A DNA stretch of 58,576 bases. Source: Sphingomonadales bacterium UBA6157 (GTDB lineage Bacteria > Pseudomonadota > Alphaproteobacteria > Sphingomonadales > Sphingomonadaceae). The stretch spans positions 59,492 through 118,067 of the forward strand of contig DIUN01000018.1 of NCBI GenBank assembly GCA_002423025.1, read 5' to 3'. This document shows, piece after piece, positions 9,788 through 17,219 of this stretch. Each line of letters starts with the position of its first letter. The first letter of the stretch is position 1. The notes below the pieces were generated by a model that worked only from the letters and a program-made list of their open reading frames with translations, was not told where the DNA came from and did no database searches. Position numbers and translations under genes: made by a program.

Positions 9788-10078
9788 ATGCGGATCGTTT
9801 CCACACTGATCATTGCGGCGCTGGCCACGGCCATGCCGGCTCTTCCCGCTGCGGCACAGGGCCAAGGGCGCTATGAGTATAATGGCCAGCGCTACGAAAC
9901 GCGTGCCCAGTGCCTGCGCGCCAAGAAGCGCTCCGAGAAGCGTGCCACCATCGTTGGCGCAGTCGCCGCCGGTGCCGGCGCAGCGCTGCTCGGCGGCAAC
10001 CTTGGTGAGACCGCGCTGGTTGCCGGCGGCGGCGCCGTGGTTGGCAATGTGATCGCCTCCAAGTCCAAGCGCTGCTGA
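9788..10078 (+). CDS. Small exported glycine-zipper protein
   Basis: A 96-residue protein with a Sec signal (MRIVSTLIIAALATAMPALPAAAQ). A short conserved patch follows (YEYNGQRYETRAQCLRAKKR, one Cys), then a glycine-zipper segment GAVAAGAGAALLGGNLGETALVAGGGAVVGN and a terminal Cys. AGGAG ends 7 bases before the ATG and sets the start. Related small proteins are common in sphingomonads and have no assigned role. It converges with the radical SAM gene, separated by 1 base. Confidence 0.78.
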   Translation: MRIVSTLIIAALATAMPALPAAAQGQGRYEYNGQRYETRAQCLRAKKRSEKRATIVGAVAAGAGAALLGGNLGETALVAGGGAVVGNVIASKSKRC

Positions 10079-10079
10079 A

Positions 10080-11045
10080 TTATCCCGAGCAACTGGCCCC
10101 GCCGAGCACGCAAAAGCGTGCGCAATGCGGGTGGTTGAGCAATACGGGCCGCGCGGCTTCGGCCAGCGTGGCCCCCAGCTCGAACTGCCGGTCATAGGCC
10201 AGCAGCGTGCAGGCCAGCACCGCCGGGGCGGCAGCGCCCTTGCGGCGCACGACCATGCGGGACGAGGCGCACATCATCGCCTGCGGTGACACATCGAGGA
10301 TGCCCCAGCAGGCCGTGGTGATCTCGGGCACATCGGCGCCGGCGTCCATTTCCGGAAACAGCACCAGCGGCGGGCAGGCAAGGCCGAGCCCGGCGAACAA
10401 CGCCTCATAGCCGGCCCGCGCCTGCGCCTCGGCCTCGCTCGGCAGGTGCCGCCCGGCGATGGCGAGCGAAAAGCCCTGCGCCGCCAGCCAGGCGATGCCA
10501 TCCAGCGCGATGGCAAAGCTGCCGGCGCCGCGCTCGGCATCATGCACGGCGGCGCTATGGTGATCGAGGCTGACGCGAAAGGTCAGCCGCTCGCGGGGCA
10601 GCGCCGCGATGGCGGCCTCGAAGCGGCGCAGCGGCCGCATGGCGTTGGTGAGCACCAGCACTTCAAAGCCGGCGGCAAGGCATCGGGCGATGATCGCCGG
10701 CATCTCGCGGTTCATGAACGGCTCGCCGCCGGTAAAGCCGATCTCGCGAACGGGCAGGCCATCACGGGCGATTTCCGCCAGGTAAGGCTCGATATCGGCG
10801 AGGCCCAGATAGGCCAGCGCGTCATTGGTCGGCGAGCTCTCGATATAGCAGGTGGCGCAGGCGAGGTTGCACAGCGTACCGGTGTTGAACCACAGGGTCT
10901 CCAGCCCGCGCAGGCTGACGCTGGCGCGCGGCTCCCCCTTGGCGGTGGTGTGCGGATCCCGGAACTTGGCCGGATCGAGCCGGGCGGCGGGCACCGCGAA
11001 GGGTGACATTATGGGCATCTCGTCAACCATGGCAATCTCGGGCAT
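10080..11045 (-). CDS. Radical SAM protein with C-terminal cysteine-rich (SPASM-like) region
   Basis: A 321-residue radical S-adenosylmethionine enzyme. The [4Fe-4S] motif C-x3-C-x2-C is C59, C63 and C66 (CNLACATC), followed by the SAM-binding EIGFTGGEPFMNREM and the ribose strand VLVLTNAM. The C-terminal third carries many cysteines (TACWGILD, MMCASSRMV, LACTLLAY, HPHCARFCVLGGASC), compatible with an auxiliary cluster. The gene is divergent from the SDR gene at 11166 and near two transferases of the families first named as rSAM-associated. This motif differs from the arsenosugar enzyme ArsS as I remember it. No substrate can be assigned. Confidence 0.85.
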   Translation of the reverse strand: MPEIAMVDEMPIMSPFAVPAARLDPAKFRDPHTTAKGEPRASVSLRGLETLWFNTGTLCNLACATCYIESSPTNDALAYLGLADIEPYLAEIARDGLPVREIGFTGGEPFMNREMPAIIARCLAAGFEVLVLTNAMRPLRRFEAAIAALPRERLTFRVSLDHHSAAVHDAERGAGSFAIALDGIAWLAAQGFSLAIAGRHLPSEAEAQARAGYEALFAGLGLACPPLVLFPEMDAGADVPEITTACWGILDVSPQAMMCASSRMVVRRKGAAAPAVLACTLLAYDRQFELGATLAEAARPVLLNHPHCARFCVLGGASCSG

Positions 11046-11165
11046 GCCTCAATGTAATGATCTGGACCGTATTGGCGAATACGCTGCCGTGAACAAGGAC
11101 GATGCGCCGCAATGAACATCGAGAACAGCCGCTCCCGTGATCGCTTGGCGACGGCTCGCTAGCCG

Positions 11166-12242
11166 ATGCGGATCTTGGTGACAGGCGCCGCCGGGCTGAT
11201 CGGCGGGGAGCTGGTGGCGCGGCTGGCGGGGCGCGGCCATGCCGTGACGGCGCTGGTGCACAAGCGGCACGAAGTCGCCGGCAACAATGGCGTGGTGCTG
11301 GCCTCCCGGCCGGCAGTGAGCGGGCCTCCGGTGCCGGGCGAGGTGGTGACGCTGGCTGGCGATGTGCGGATGCCGGGCTTTGGGCTCGATGCAGTGCCTG
11401 ATGTCGAACTGGTGCTGCACAGCGCGGCGATCACGGCGTTCGATGCGGCGCCGGAGGTGTATGAGGCTGTCAATCTTGGGGGCGCGCGCCATGCCGTGGC
11501 GCTGGCCGAGGCGGCGGGGGCGGCGCTGCTGCAGGTGAGCACGGCGTATGTGTGCGGGACGCGGGATGGGCGGATCGGCGAGGACGAGACCGGCACGGCG
11601 TTCGTCAATGGCTATGAGGCGAGCAAGGCGGCGGGCGAGGCGCTGGTGCGCGCCGCGATGGCGCGCGGGCTGCGGGCGGCGATCGCCCGGCCTTCGATTG
11701 TGGTGGGGGATTCCGGCACCGGGCAGATTCGCAGTTTTGACAATATTTACATGATCTTCCGGTTGATTGCCGAAGGCCGGGTGCGGACCCTGCCGGGCGC
11801 GGCGGGCGCGAGCCTCGATCTGGTGCCAATCGACCATGTCTGCACCGGCATCGTGGCGATGGCGGAGGACATGGCGCGGGTGGCGGGGCGGACGCTGCAC
11901 CTGGTGGCGGATGCGCCGACACCGCTGGCCAGCATCGGCGCGGCGATTGCCGCGGTGCCGGGGCTGGGGACGCCGAATTTTGTCGATCCGGCTGATTTTG
12001 CACCGGAAAACCTGCCGCCTATCGAGCGGCGCTACCATGCGGCGGCGGCGTCGCTTTACACAAATTACCTGCTCCGCGGGCCGGTGTTCGATACGGCGGT
12101 GGCGCGGCAGTTCGTGCCGCCATGCCCGGATACGGGGCGGGCGTGGCTGGACTTGCTGATCCGGTATTGCGTGGAAGCGGGCTTCGTGAAGGCGCGGCCT
12201 AGCGCACGTCAGGGTATTGATTCGGCAGCGTTTTCGGCCTGA
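11166..12242 (+). CDS. NAD(P)-dependent SDR / epimerase-reductase
   Basis: A 358-residue extended short-chain dehydrogenase. It has the Rossmann motif GAAGLIGGELV near residue 7, a second-strand VELVLHSAAITAF, the catalytic STAYVCG serine region, and YEASKAAGE (Tyr-x3-Lys). The overall pattern resembles the NAD-binding-4 (fatty acyl/thioester reductase-like) group more than sugar epimerases. The last 44 bases overlap the 3' end of the converging transferase gene; both frames look intact. It likely belongs functionally to the rSAM/transferase/Rieske cluster. Confidence 0.82.
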   Translation: MRILVTGAAGLIGGELVARLAGRGHAVTALVHKRHEVAGNNGVVLASRPAVSGPPVPGEVVTLAGDVRMPGFGLDAVPDVELVLHSAAITAFDAAPEVYEAVNLGGARHAVALAEAAGAALLQVSTAYVCGTRDGRIGEDETGTAFVNGYEASKAAGEALVRAAMARGLRAAIARPSIVVGDSGTGQIRSFDNIYMIFRLIAEGRVRTLPGAAGASLDLVPIDHVCTGIVAMAEDMARVAGRTLHLVADAPTPLASIGAAIAAVPGLGTPNFVDPADFAPENLPPIERRYHAAAASLYTNYLLRGPVFDTAVARQFVPPCPDTGRAWLDLLIRYCVEAGFVKARPSARQGIDSAAFSA

Positions 12243-12939
12243 TGTTGAGGCCCCAGCGGATGCCGACCTTGAGGTAGATCCAGTTGGCGCGCCACTCGCC
12301 CCAGGCGGCGACGCGGCGGTCGCTGGTCAGCACGATGCGGTTGATGAGGCGGGTGCGGCCATGGCCGGCCATGCGGACGCAGAGGTCCGCCTCCTCCATC
12401 ACCAGCTTGGTCGCGTCGAATCCGCCAACCTTGTCAAAGGCTTGCCGGCGGAAGAACATCGCATGATCGCCAAACAGCAGGCGGCCGCCCCTCAGGAACA
12501 GGTGCGGGCGGAACAGCAGCGGCGCGTACCAGGTCTTGATCCAGTTGTGGAAGCTCGTCACCCAGCGGGTCTTGTCCGGGCCGCACAGGATGGCGGTGAA
12601 GCCGGCGAGGATCGTGCGCTCATCGGCCATGGTGCGCGCCACAACGGCCATGGCATCATCCGGCAGCCAGGTATCGGCGTGCAATATCAAGATGATAGGG
12701 GATTTCGTCGCGGCGACTCCGGCGTTGCACTGGGCAGCGCGGCCCTTGCCCATGGCGATGGCGGGGATGCCGAGCTGCTCGGCCATGGCCAGCGTGTCAT
12801 CGGTGCTGCCGCCATCGACGAGCAGAATCTCGCTGGGCCGGGGCTCCAGCGCGGCGAGGCAGCGGGCGAGGCGCGGCAGGGTGGCAGCCTCGTTCCAGGC
12901 TGGGATAATAATGGCGATTCCGGGGTCCGGACCGGTCAC
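12199..12939 (-). CDS. Glycosyltransferase family 2, TIGR04283-type (rSAM-associated transferase 2)
   Basis: A 246-residue GT-A-fold transferase. Family marks are IIIPAWNEAATLPRL at the N-terminus, ILLVDGGSTDDTL, the characteristic GKGRAAQCNAGV, and the metal-binding LILHADTWLP (DxD-like). TIGR04283 proteins were first named as rSAM/selenodomain-associated and later linked to arsenosugar synthesis. No arsenic methyltransferase is in this window, so that role is not supported here. The start ATG overlaps the stop of the upstream TIGR04282-type gene by 4 bases, giving a coupled pair. Confidence 0.88.
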   Translation of the reverse strand: MTGPDPGIAIIIPAWNEAATLPRLARCLAALEPRPSEILLVDGGSTDDTLAMAEQLGIPAIAMGKGRAAQCNAGVAATKSPIILILHADTWLPDDAMAVVARTMADERTILAGFTAILCGPDKTRWVTSFHNWIKTWYAPLLFRPHLFLRGGRLLFGDHAMFFRRQAFDKVGGFDATKLVMEEADLCVRMAGHGRTRLINRIVLTSDRRVAAWGEWRANWIYLKVGIRWGLNIRPKTLPNQYPDVR

Positions 12940-13496
12940 AGGCCGGACCAGCGCCGGAGGTCCTCAGGACGGTCAAGGTCTGCCAGCGGCGCCAGCCGGG
13001 GCGTGTTTGGGGCGAGCCGGGAGATGGTGTTGGAAAACACCGTGTCCGTGCCCCAGGCGATGCCCCGGAACAGCTGCGGCGCCGGCGCGGCGAGCCCGAG
13101 CAGCCAATAGCCGCCATCCTCCGCCGGGCCGATGACAGCGGGGGCGGTGGCCAGCGCGGCGGCGGCCTCGCGCAGCAGCTCGGGTGTCAGGTCCGGCGCG
13201 TCGCAGCCGATGAGCAGCACCGGCAGCGTCTCGGCGGCGCGGGCGAGGCGCGCGCCAAGGTCCCCCTCGCCCTGGTCGGTGATGGCCAGCCCTTCGCCGA
13301 GCCAGCGGGCGAAATCGGCCGGCGGCGCGCCGGTGCTGCGGATTTCACACGCCAGCCCGGAGGCGCGCACGGTGGCGACGGTGCGCTCGGTGAGGCGGCG
13401 GTGCAGCTCTGCCGCGCCTTGCGCGCCGAGCGCCGGGATCAGCCGGGTCTTGGCCTTGCCCGGCTCGGGCCAGCGGGCAAACAGGCTTACGCGCAC
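12936..13496 (-). CDS. TIGR04282-type nucleotidyl/glycosyltransferase (rSAM-associated transferase 1)
   Basis: A 186-residue DUF2064-like GT-A enzyme starting MRVSLFARWPEPGKAKTRLIPALG, the family's phosphate-binding signature. It continues with VLLIGCDAPDLTPELLREA and IGPAEDGGYWLLGL. It overlaps the Rieske gene upstream by 10 bases and the TIGR04283 gene downstream by 4, so the order of translation is Rieske, transferase 1, transferase 2. The pair of transferases is a known genomic partnership; the acceptor is unknown. Confidence 0.9.
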   Translation of the reverse strand: MRVSLFARWPEPGKAKTRLIPALGAQGAAELHRRLTERTVATVRASGLACEIRSTGAPPADFARWLGEGLAITDQGEGDLGARLARAAETLPVLLIGCDAPDLTPELLREAAAALATAPAVIGPAEDGGYWLLGLAAPAPQLFRGIAWGTDTVFSNTISRLAPNTPRLAPLADLDRPEDLRRWSGL

Positions 13497-14296
13497 GCGA
13501 TGATCCGCCCGGCCTCAAGGCGGATGGTGGGTGGCGGCGCCAGCCGCAGCCCCTTGCCATCGACGCTGCGCCCGGTGGCGACATCAAAGCGGTAGCGGTG
13601 CCACGGGCAGGTGATGCAGCCGGCCACCACCGGCACATCATCGAGCGGCGCCAGCCAGTGCGGGCAGGTGGCGGCATGGGCGATCAGCGCGCCGTCCAGC
13701 TCCACCAGCCGGAAGCGCGCCGGGCCGAATTCGAACAGCAGCGGCAGCCGAGCGCGCACCTCGGCCTCGCTGCCCAGATCGAGCCGGGCCGGGCGCTCGG
13801 CCCTGGGGCGCGGGGCCAGCGCGGCCTCGCGGGCGCGCATCATCGCTTCATCCTCGTCCCACAGCTGCTCGTAGATGCTGACAAAGCCCGCGCCGATCAT
13901 CGCCAGCCGCTGCGGATCGGCCTCGGGCACATGATATTCCACCAGCACGCCGGTTTCATGCTCGGCACGCGGCGTCAGCACCACGCGGATCTCGGATGGC
14001 GTGCCGGGGCCGGCCTCGGTGGTGACGGTATAGCCCAGCCCATCGGCGCGCATCGCCAGCTTGAGCACCTGCGCATGGTCAGGGTTGCCGGGCTGGCTGG
14101 TGAGGCGAACGCGCCAGCCCTCGGCATCCTGTCCCAGCAGTTCGCAGGCGGCAAAGCTGGTGCCGTGCAGCGCCGGCAGATGCTCCCAGTCCCACACATT
14201 CTCATGGATACGCGGCAGGCTGGCCTGCACCTCGCGGCGGTAGGTGCCGGCATGGTGGAGCGCCACGGGCGGCGCGCTGGGCTGGTCAGGCTGCAT
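13487..14296 (-). CDS. Rieske protein with N-terminal oxygenase-like iron site (permuted domain order)
   Basis: A 269-residue protein. The C-terminal Rieske [2Fe-2S] site is C211-P-H213 ... C230-P-W-H233 (C-x-H-x16-C-x2-H). The N-terminus has E32-x3-D36-x2-H39-x4-H44 (HENVWDWEHLPALH), which fits the mononuclear-iron motif E-x3-D-x2-H-x4-H of Rieske oxygenases. A later WDEDEAMMRAREAAL (D147/D149) could give the acidic third ligand. Classical Rieske oxygenases have the Rieske domain first and the iron domain second; here the order is reversed. It is first of three overlapping genes with the two transferases. The ATG at 14296 is preferred over a TTG two codons earlier. Confidence 0.82.
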   Translation of the reverse strand: MQPDQPSAPPVALHHAGTYRREVQASLPRIHENVWDWEHLPALHGTSFAACELLGQDAEGWRVRLTSQPGNPDHAQVLKLAMRADGLGYTVTTEAGPGTPSEIRVVLTPRAEHETGVLVEYHVPEADPQRLAMIGAGFVSIYEQLWDEDEAMMRAREAALAPRPRAERPARLDLGSEAEVRARLPLLFEFGPARFRLVELDGALIAHAATCPHWLAPLDDVPVVAGCITCPWHRYRFDVATGRSVDGKGLRLAPPPTIRLEAGRIIACA

Positions 14297-14349
14297 CGGC
14301 AAGGGATAGCATCGCCGGGTGGCCCTGCGCCAGCCGATGGAGAACGGTG

Positions 14350-14733
14350 ATGAAACTCAACCATGTGACCCTGCCCGCCGATGACCTGGCAGCCTCCATC
14401 GCCTTCTACACCGCGCTCGGGCTGGAGCTGATCGTGCGGGCCGAGCCGCGCTACGCCCGCTTCGCTGTCGATGCCGGCAGCACGCTTTCCGTGGAAGTGG
14501 CGGATGGCGCGCGCGCCGGCAGTGCCGAAGTGTTCCTGCACTGTGATGATGTCGATGCCGATGCCGCCGCCGCGCAGGCGCGCGGGCTGGTGTTCGAGTG
14601 GCCCCCGACAGACCAGAGCTACCTGTGGCGCACAGCGGGCCTGCGCGATCCGGCGGGCAACCGGATCGTGCTGTTCACGGCGGGGGCGAACCAGCATTTC
14701 CCGCCGTGGCGGCTGGATGGGCGGACGGCATGA
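14350..14733 (+). CDS. VOC-family (glyoxalase/bleomycin-resistance fold) protein
   Basis: A 127-residue single-domain vicinal-oxygen-chelate protein: MKLNHVTLPADDLAASIAFYTALGLELIV at the start, ending GLRDPAGNRIVLFTAGANQHFPPWR. Members range from glyoxalases to dioxygenases and resistance proteins, so no reaction can be named. GGAGA precedes the ATG at 14350; an adjacent in-frame GTG is possible. The 3' 46 bases recur exactly at 16907-16952, so this gene marks the left edge of a probable insertion. Confidence 0.85.
   Translation: MKLNHVTLPADDLAASIAFYTALGLELIVRAEPRYARFAVDAGSTLSVEVADGARAGSAEVFLHCDDVDADAAAAQARGLVFEWPPTDQSYLWRTAGLRDPAGNRIVLFTAGANQHFPPWRLDGRTA
14683..14728 (+). repeat. Direct repeat, left copy (3' end of VOC gene)
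   Basis: 46 bases, from GGGGCGAACC to GGGCGGACGG, identical to 16907-16952. Similarity continues about 20 bases further upstream with three mismatches. The copies are about 2.2 kb apart and bracket the DUF302, TlpA-like and DsbA-like genes. Confidence 0.95.
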
Positions 14734-14749
14734 AACTGAATCGGCTGCC

Positions 14750-14980
14750 GTGTTGTTTGGTGTGGTGTTCGGCTTGCTGTTGCAGGGTCTTGTCGCAAGC
14801 GTGCGTGTCGCGTTTGATCTGCCCCCGCCCTTGGCAGTGAAGGGTAACGCAGTCTCCGTTGCTGCACCTGTCTGCGGAATGTCCGTATTTGCCACGGATC
14901 CTGTGAAGCAAGCCAAGGCGCGAGAAAGAGGAGACAATCATGACATATTACATGGCCACAAGGCTGCAGGCGTCGTTTGA
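14750..14980 (+). other. Possible decayed membrane-protein remnant
   Basis: An open frame just after the VOC gene encodes a hydrophobic stretch (LFGVVFGLLLQGLVASV), then APVCGMSV, reminiscent of the PVCGM motif of metal-binding YHS-type segments. It runs into the start of the DUF302 gene in another frame and has no good start or ribosome-binding site. It could be a chance frame; I list it because it sits exactly at the insertion edge. Confidence 0.2.
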
Positions 14981-15341
14981 AGAGGCCATCGCGCGCACCG
15001 AAGCCGCGCTCAAGACCGAAGGGTTCGGCGTCATCAGCCGGATCGATATCCGCGATACACTCAAATCGAAGATCAACGTCGATTTCCGCCCCTATATGAT
15101 CCTCGGGGCGTGCAACCCGGTTCTTGCCCATGAGGCGTTGCAGCTTGAAGACAAGGTCGGCACGATGCTGCCCTGCAACGTCGTCGTCCAGCAGGTGGAG
15201 GCTGGCGAAATCGAGGTTGCTGCCATTGATCCGGTGGCCTCGATGCAATCGATCGAGAACCCGGATTTGAAAAAAGCCGCCGCGGCGGTTCGTGAGAAGC
15301 TGGCGCGCGTGATCGCGGCGCTGGCTGATCCTGCACCCTGA
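14940..15341 (+). CDS. DUF302 domain protein
   Basis: A 133-residue cytoplasmic DUF302 protein. Family features are the N-terminal half FEEAIARTEAALKTEGFGVISRIDI, the core PYMILGACNPVLAHEAL with one Cys, and LLPCNVVVQQVEAG-type sequence (here MLPCNVVV). DUF302 genes often accompany redox or metal-stress genes; biochemical function is not settled. AGAGGAG lies 8 bases before the ATG. It is followed 55 bases later by two thiol-redox genes on the same strand, probably one unit. Confidence 0.9.
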   Translation: MTYYMATRLQASFEEAIARTEAALKTEGFGVISRIDIRDTLKSKINVDFRPYMILGACNPVLAHEALQLEDKVGTMLPCNVVVQQVEAGEIEVAAIDPVASMQSIENPDLKKAAAAVREKLARVIAALADPAP

Positions 15342-15396
15342 GAGCCAGCGGAGGCGGCGCCCCACTGCCGCCTTACGGGTCTGACAGGATGTGGCA

Positions 15397-16206
15397 ATGG
15401 ATACCGTAGTTCAGCTCGGCCCGCTGATGCTGGCCTTGGATCGCCTTGTCGCACTGGTGGCGATCTGGGTGTTTCTGGCGACCGGCGCCGTGATTGCGAG
15501 GCGCACCGGCGCCACTGCCGACCGTGCAGTGTGGATTGCCGCTGGCGTCGGCATCGTCGCCGCGCGCGCGGGCTTTGTCATCACGAACTGGCCGGCCTTT
15601 TCAGTCGAGCCATGGACAATATGGGCGCTGTGGCAGGGCGGCTTTGTCGCTTGGCCGGGAATCGTGGCGGCGGCCATCACGCTGCTGCTCCTTTTGCGGG
15701 CCAGCCGGGCTGCGGCCGCCAGCATCGCGACGCTGGCGGCTCTCGCCCTGTTCTGGGCTGGCATGGAGCAGACGGTGTTGCGAGCGCCGCCGACGCCGCT
15801 GCCCAAGAGGCTGCAACTGCTCGCACTTGACGGCCGTTCGCTCGATCTCGACGAAATGAAGGGGCGGGCCTTTGTGGTCAACCTGTGGGCGACCTGGTGC
15901 CCACCCTGCCGGCGCGAGCTTCCGATGCTTGTCGAAGTGGCGGAGCAATCATCCATTCCGGTGTTGCTCGCCAACCAGGGGGAAACGCCCGGCGTTGTGC
16001 GGGCCTTTCTCGGCAGGCAAGGCTTGCCCGCAGGGGCGGTGCGACTCGATATCGCCAGCCGCATCGGCGCTGCGACGGGCTCAAAAGCCTTGCCGACGAC
16101 GCTGTTCATCGATGCAGAAGGCATGATTCGCGCGATTCACAGCGGCGAAATCTCGCGCGCCGCGTTGATTGCAGGCATCCGCGACCTTGAAGGGCGACCG
16201 AAATGA
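15397..16206 (+). CDS. Membrane-anchored TlpA-like thioredoxin with Lgt-like transmembrane domain
   Basis: 269 residues. The first ~125 form about four membrane segments and the C-terminal ~140 a periplasmic thioredoxin fold with C168-P-P-C171 (NLWATWCPPCRREL) and cis-Pro ALPTTLF. The membrane part resembles a stretch of prolipoprotein diacylglyceryl transferase: ARAGFVITNWPAF, then WTIWALWQGGF. The catalytic histidine motif (FHGGL) of Lgt is replaced by AWPGI, so lipid transfer is unlikely. AGGA is 7 bases from the ATG at 15397; a GTG at 15391 is too close to it. A thiol reductase feeding the next gene's product is plausible. Confidence 0.82.
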   Translation: MDTVVQLGPLMLALDRLVALVAIWVFLATGAVIARRTGATADRAVWIAAGVGIVAARAGFVITNWPAFSVEPWTIWALWQGGFVAWPGIVAAAITLLLLLRASRAAAASIATLAALALFWAGMEQTVLRAPPTPLPKRLQLLALDGRSLDLDEMKGRAFVVNLWATWCPPCRRELPMLVEVAEQSSIPVLLANQGETPGVVRAFLGRQGLPAGAVRLDIASRIGAATGSKALPTTLFIDAEGMIRAIHSGEISRAALIAGIRDLEGRPK

Positions 16207-16231
16207 TGACGCGACCTCAGAAGCGACGGCC

Positions 16232-16882
16232 GTGACAGCGCCTCGGCTCACACGGCGCAATGCGTTGGCCTTGGCCGGCGTTATCGGCGGCGGCTATGCG
16301 GTCTCGGCTGTGTTGCGGGCAACAGCACCGTTGGCGCGTGATGTGTCGGGCAACAGGATCGCCGAGGCGGCGCTTGATGATCCGGACAGCCCATCGGGCG
16401 GCGCGCCCCGCGGCGCGCTGGTGATGGCGGTCTATACCGATTATCGCTGCCCCGCCTGCCGCCAGGCACACCCGGCCATGAAGGCAGCGGTGCGCGAAGA
16501 TGGCGATGTTCGCGTGCTCTACAAGGACTATCCAATCTTCGGCGCGGTTTCGGAAAACGCTGCCGAGCTGGCGATCGCATCCCGATACCAGGGCCTGTAC
16601 GAACCCCTGCATGATCGCTTGATGACCGGCCTCGCATCGGTGGACACGGATGATATCCGGCTCGCCATCATGGCCATTGGTGGCGACTGGCTTCGGCTGG
16701 AGCGTGATCGCAAAGCCAGGGCCCGGGATATTGCCAAGCAACTCGGCCGGGTCGCCAACGAGGCCTTTGGCCTCGGCATCGCCGGAACCCCGGCCTATCT
16801 GATCGGCCCGATGCTGGTGAACGGCGCGCTCGACGCAGGAGAGTTCAGGCGGGTGTTCCGCGACGCTCGAAAGCCGGCGTGA
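16232..16882 (+). CDS. Tat-exported DsbA-like thiol-disulfide oxidoreductase
   Basis: 216 residues with a GTG start. The N-terminus is a twin-arginine signal (LTRRNALALAGVIGGG), unusual for DsbA-like proteins, which mostly use Sec. The active site is C73-P-A-C76 (YTDYRCPACRQAHPAM), with a helical insert and the cis-Pro loop GIAGTPAYLIG. An open frame extends back to a TTG inside the previous gene, but the GTG at 16232 places the Tat motif properly. It follows the TlpA-like gene by 25 bases, so the two probably form a periplasmic oxidant/reductant pair. Confidence 0.82.
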   Translation: MTAPRLTRRNALALAGVIGGGYAVSAVLRATAPLARDVSGNRIAEAALDDPDSPSGGAPRGALVMAVYTDYRCPACRQAHPAMKAAVREDGDVRVLYKDYPIFGAVSENAAELAIASRYQGLYEPLHDRLMTGLASVDTDDIRLAIMAIGGDWLRLERDRKARARDIAKQLGRVANEAFGLGIAGTPAYLIGPMLVNGALDAGEFRRVFRDARKPA

Positions 16883-16888
16883 CGCTGG

Positions 16889-16957
16889 GTCGCGCTGTTC
16901 GCGGCAGGGGCGAACCAGCATTTCCCGCCGTGGCGGCTGGATGGGCGGACGGGGTAG
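16889..16957 (+). pseudogene. Remnant of a VOC-protein C-terminus (right direct-repeat copy)
   Basis: This stretch reads VALFAAGANQHFPPWR and ends in a TAG stop, the same C-terminus as the VOC protein at 14350-14733. The 46 bases 16907-16952 are identical to 14683-14728. There is no upstream VOC sequence, so only the tail of the gene is present. It marks the right edge of the DUF302-TlpA-DsbA segment. The next ~260 bases up to the kinase gene hold nothing I recognise. Confidence 0.88.
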
Positions 16958-17219
16958 GGGGCGGCCTCTGGCGGGTGAAGGCGTTTGTTTTTGCTTTCGC
17001 TCGGGTGTGCAGGACCGGCGGCTTTTGGCCGGAAGCTGAACGGCGGGTTCTGGCTACGAACGGGTCAAAGCCGCCTTCCGGTTTCGGTTGCGGTAAGCTG
17101 CCAGCAGTGCGGTCAGATTGCGCGGCGCGGCGCGAGGCAGGTTCCAATAATCACAGCTGGGCTAGACAAGAGACTTTTAGGCCCTCAGAAAACGCGATAG
17201 GCGTGCAGAGGTTAGATTT

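Noticed and set aside
10080..14296. Arsenosugar biosynthesis locus
   Set aside because: The two transferase families fit, but there is no arsenic methyltransferase, and the radical SAM protein does not look like ArsS.
16169..16231. Longer DsbA-like protein from a TTG inside the TlpA gene
   Set aside because: It would bury the Tat motif behind a polar leader; the GTG at 16232 fits the signal peptide better.
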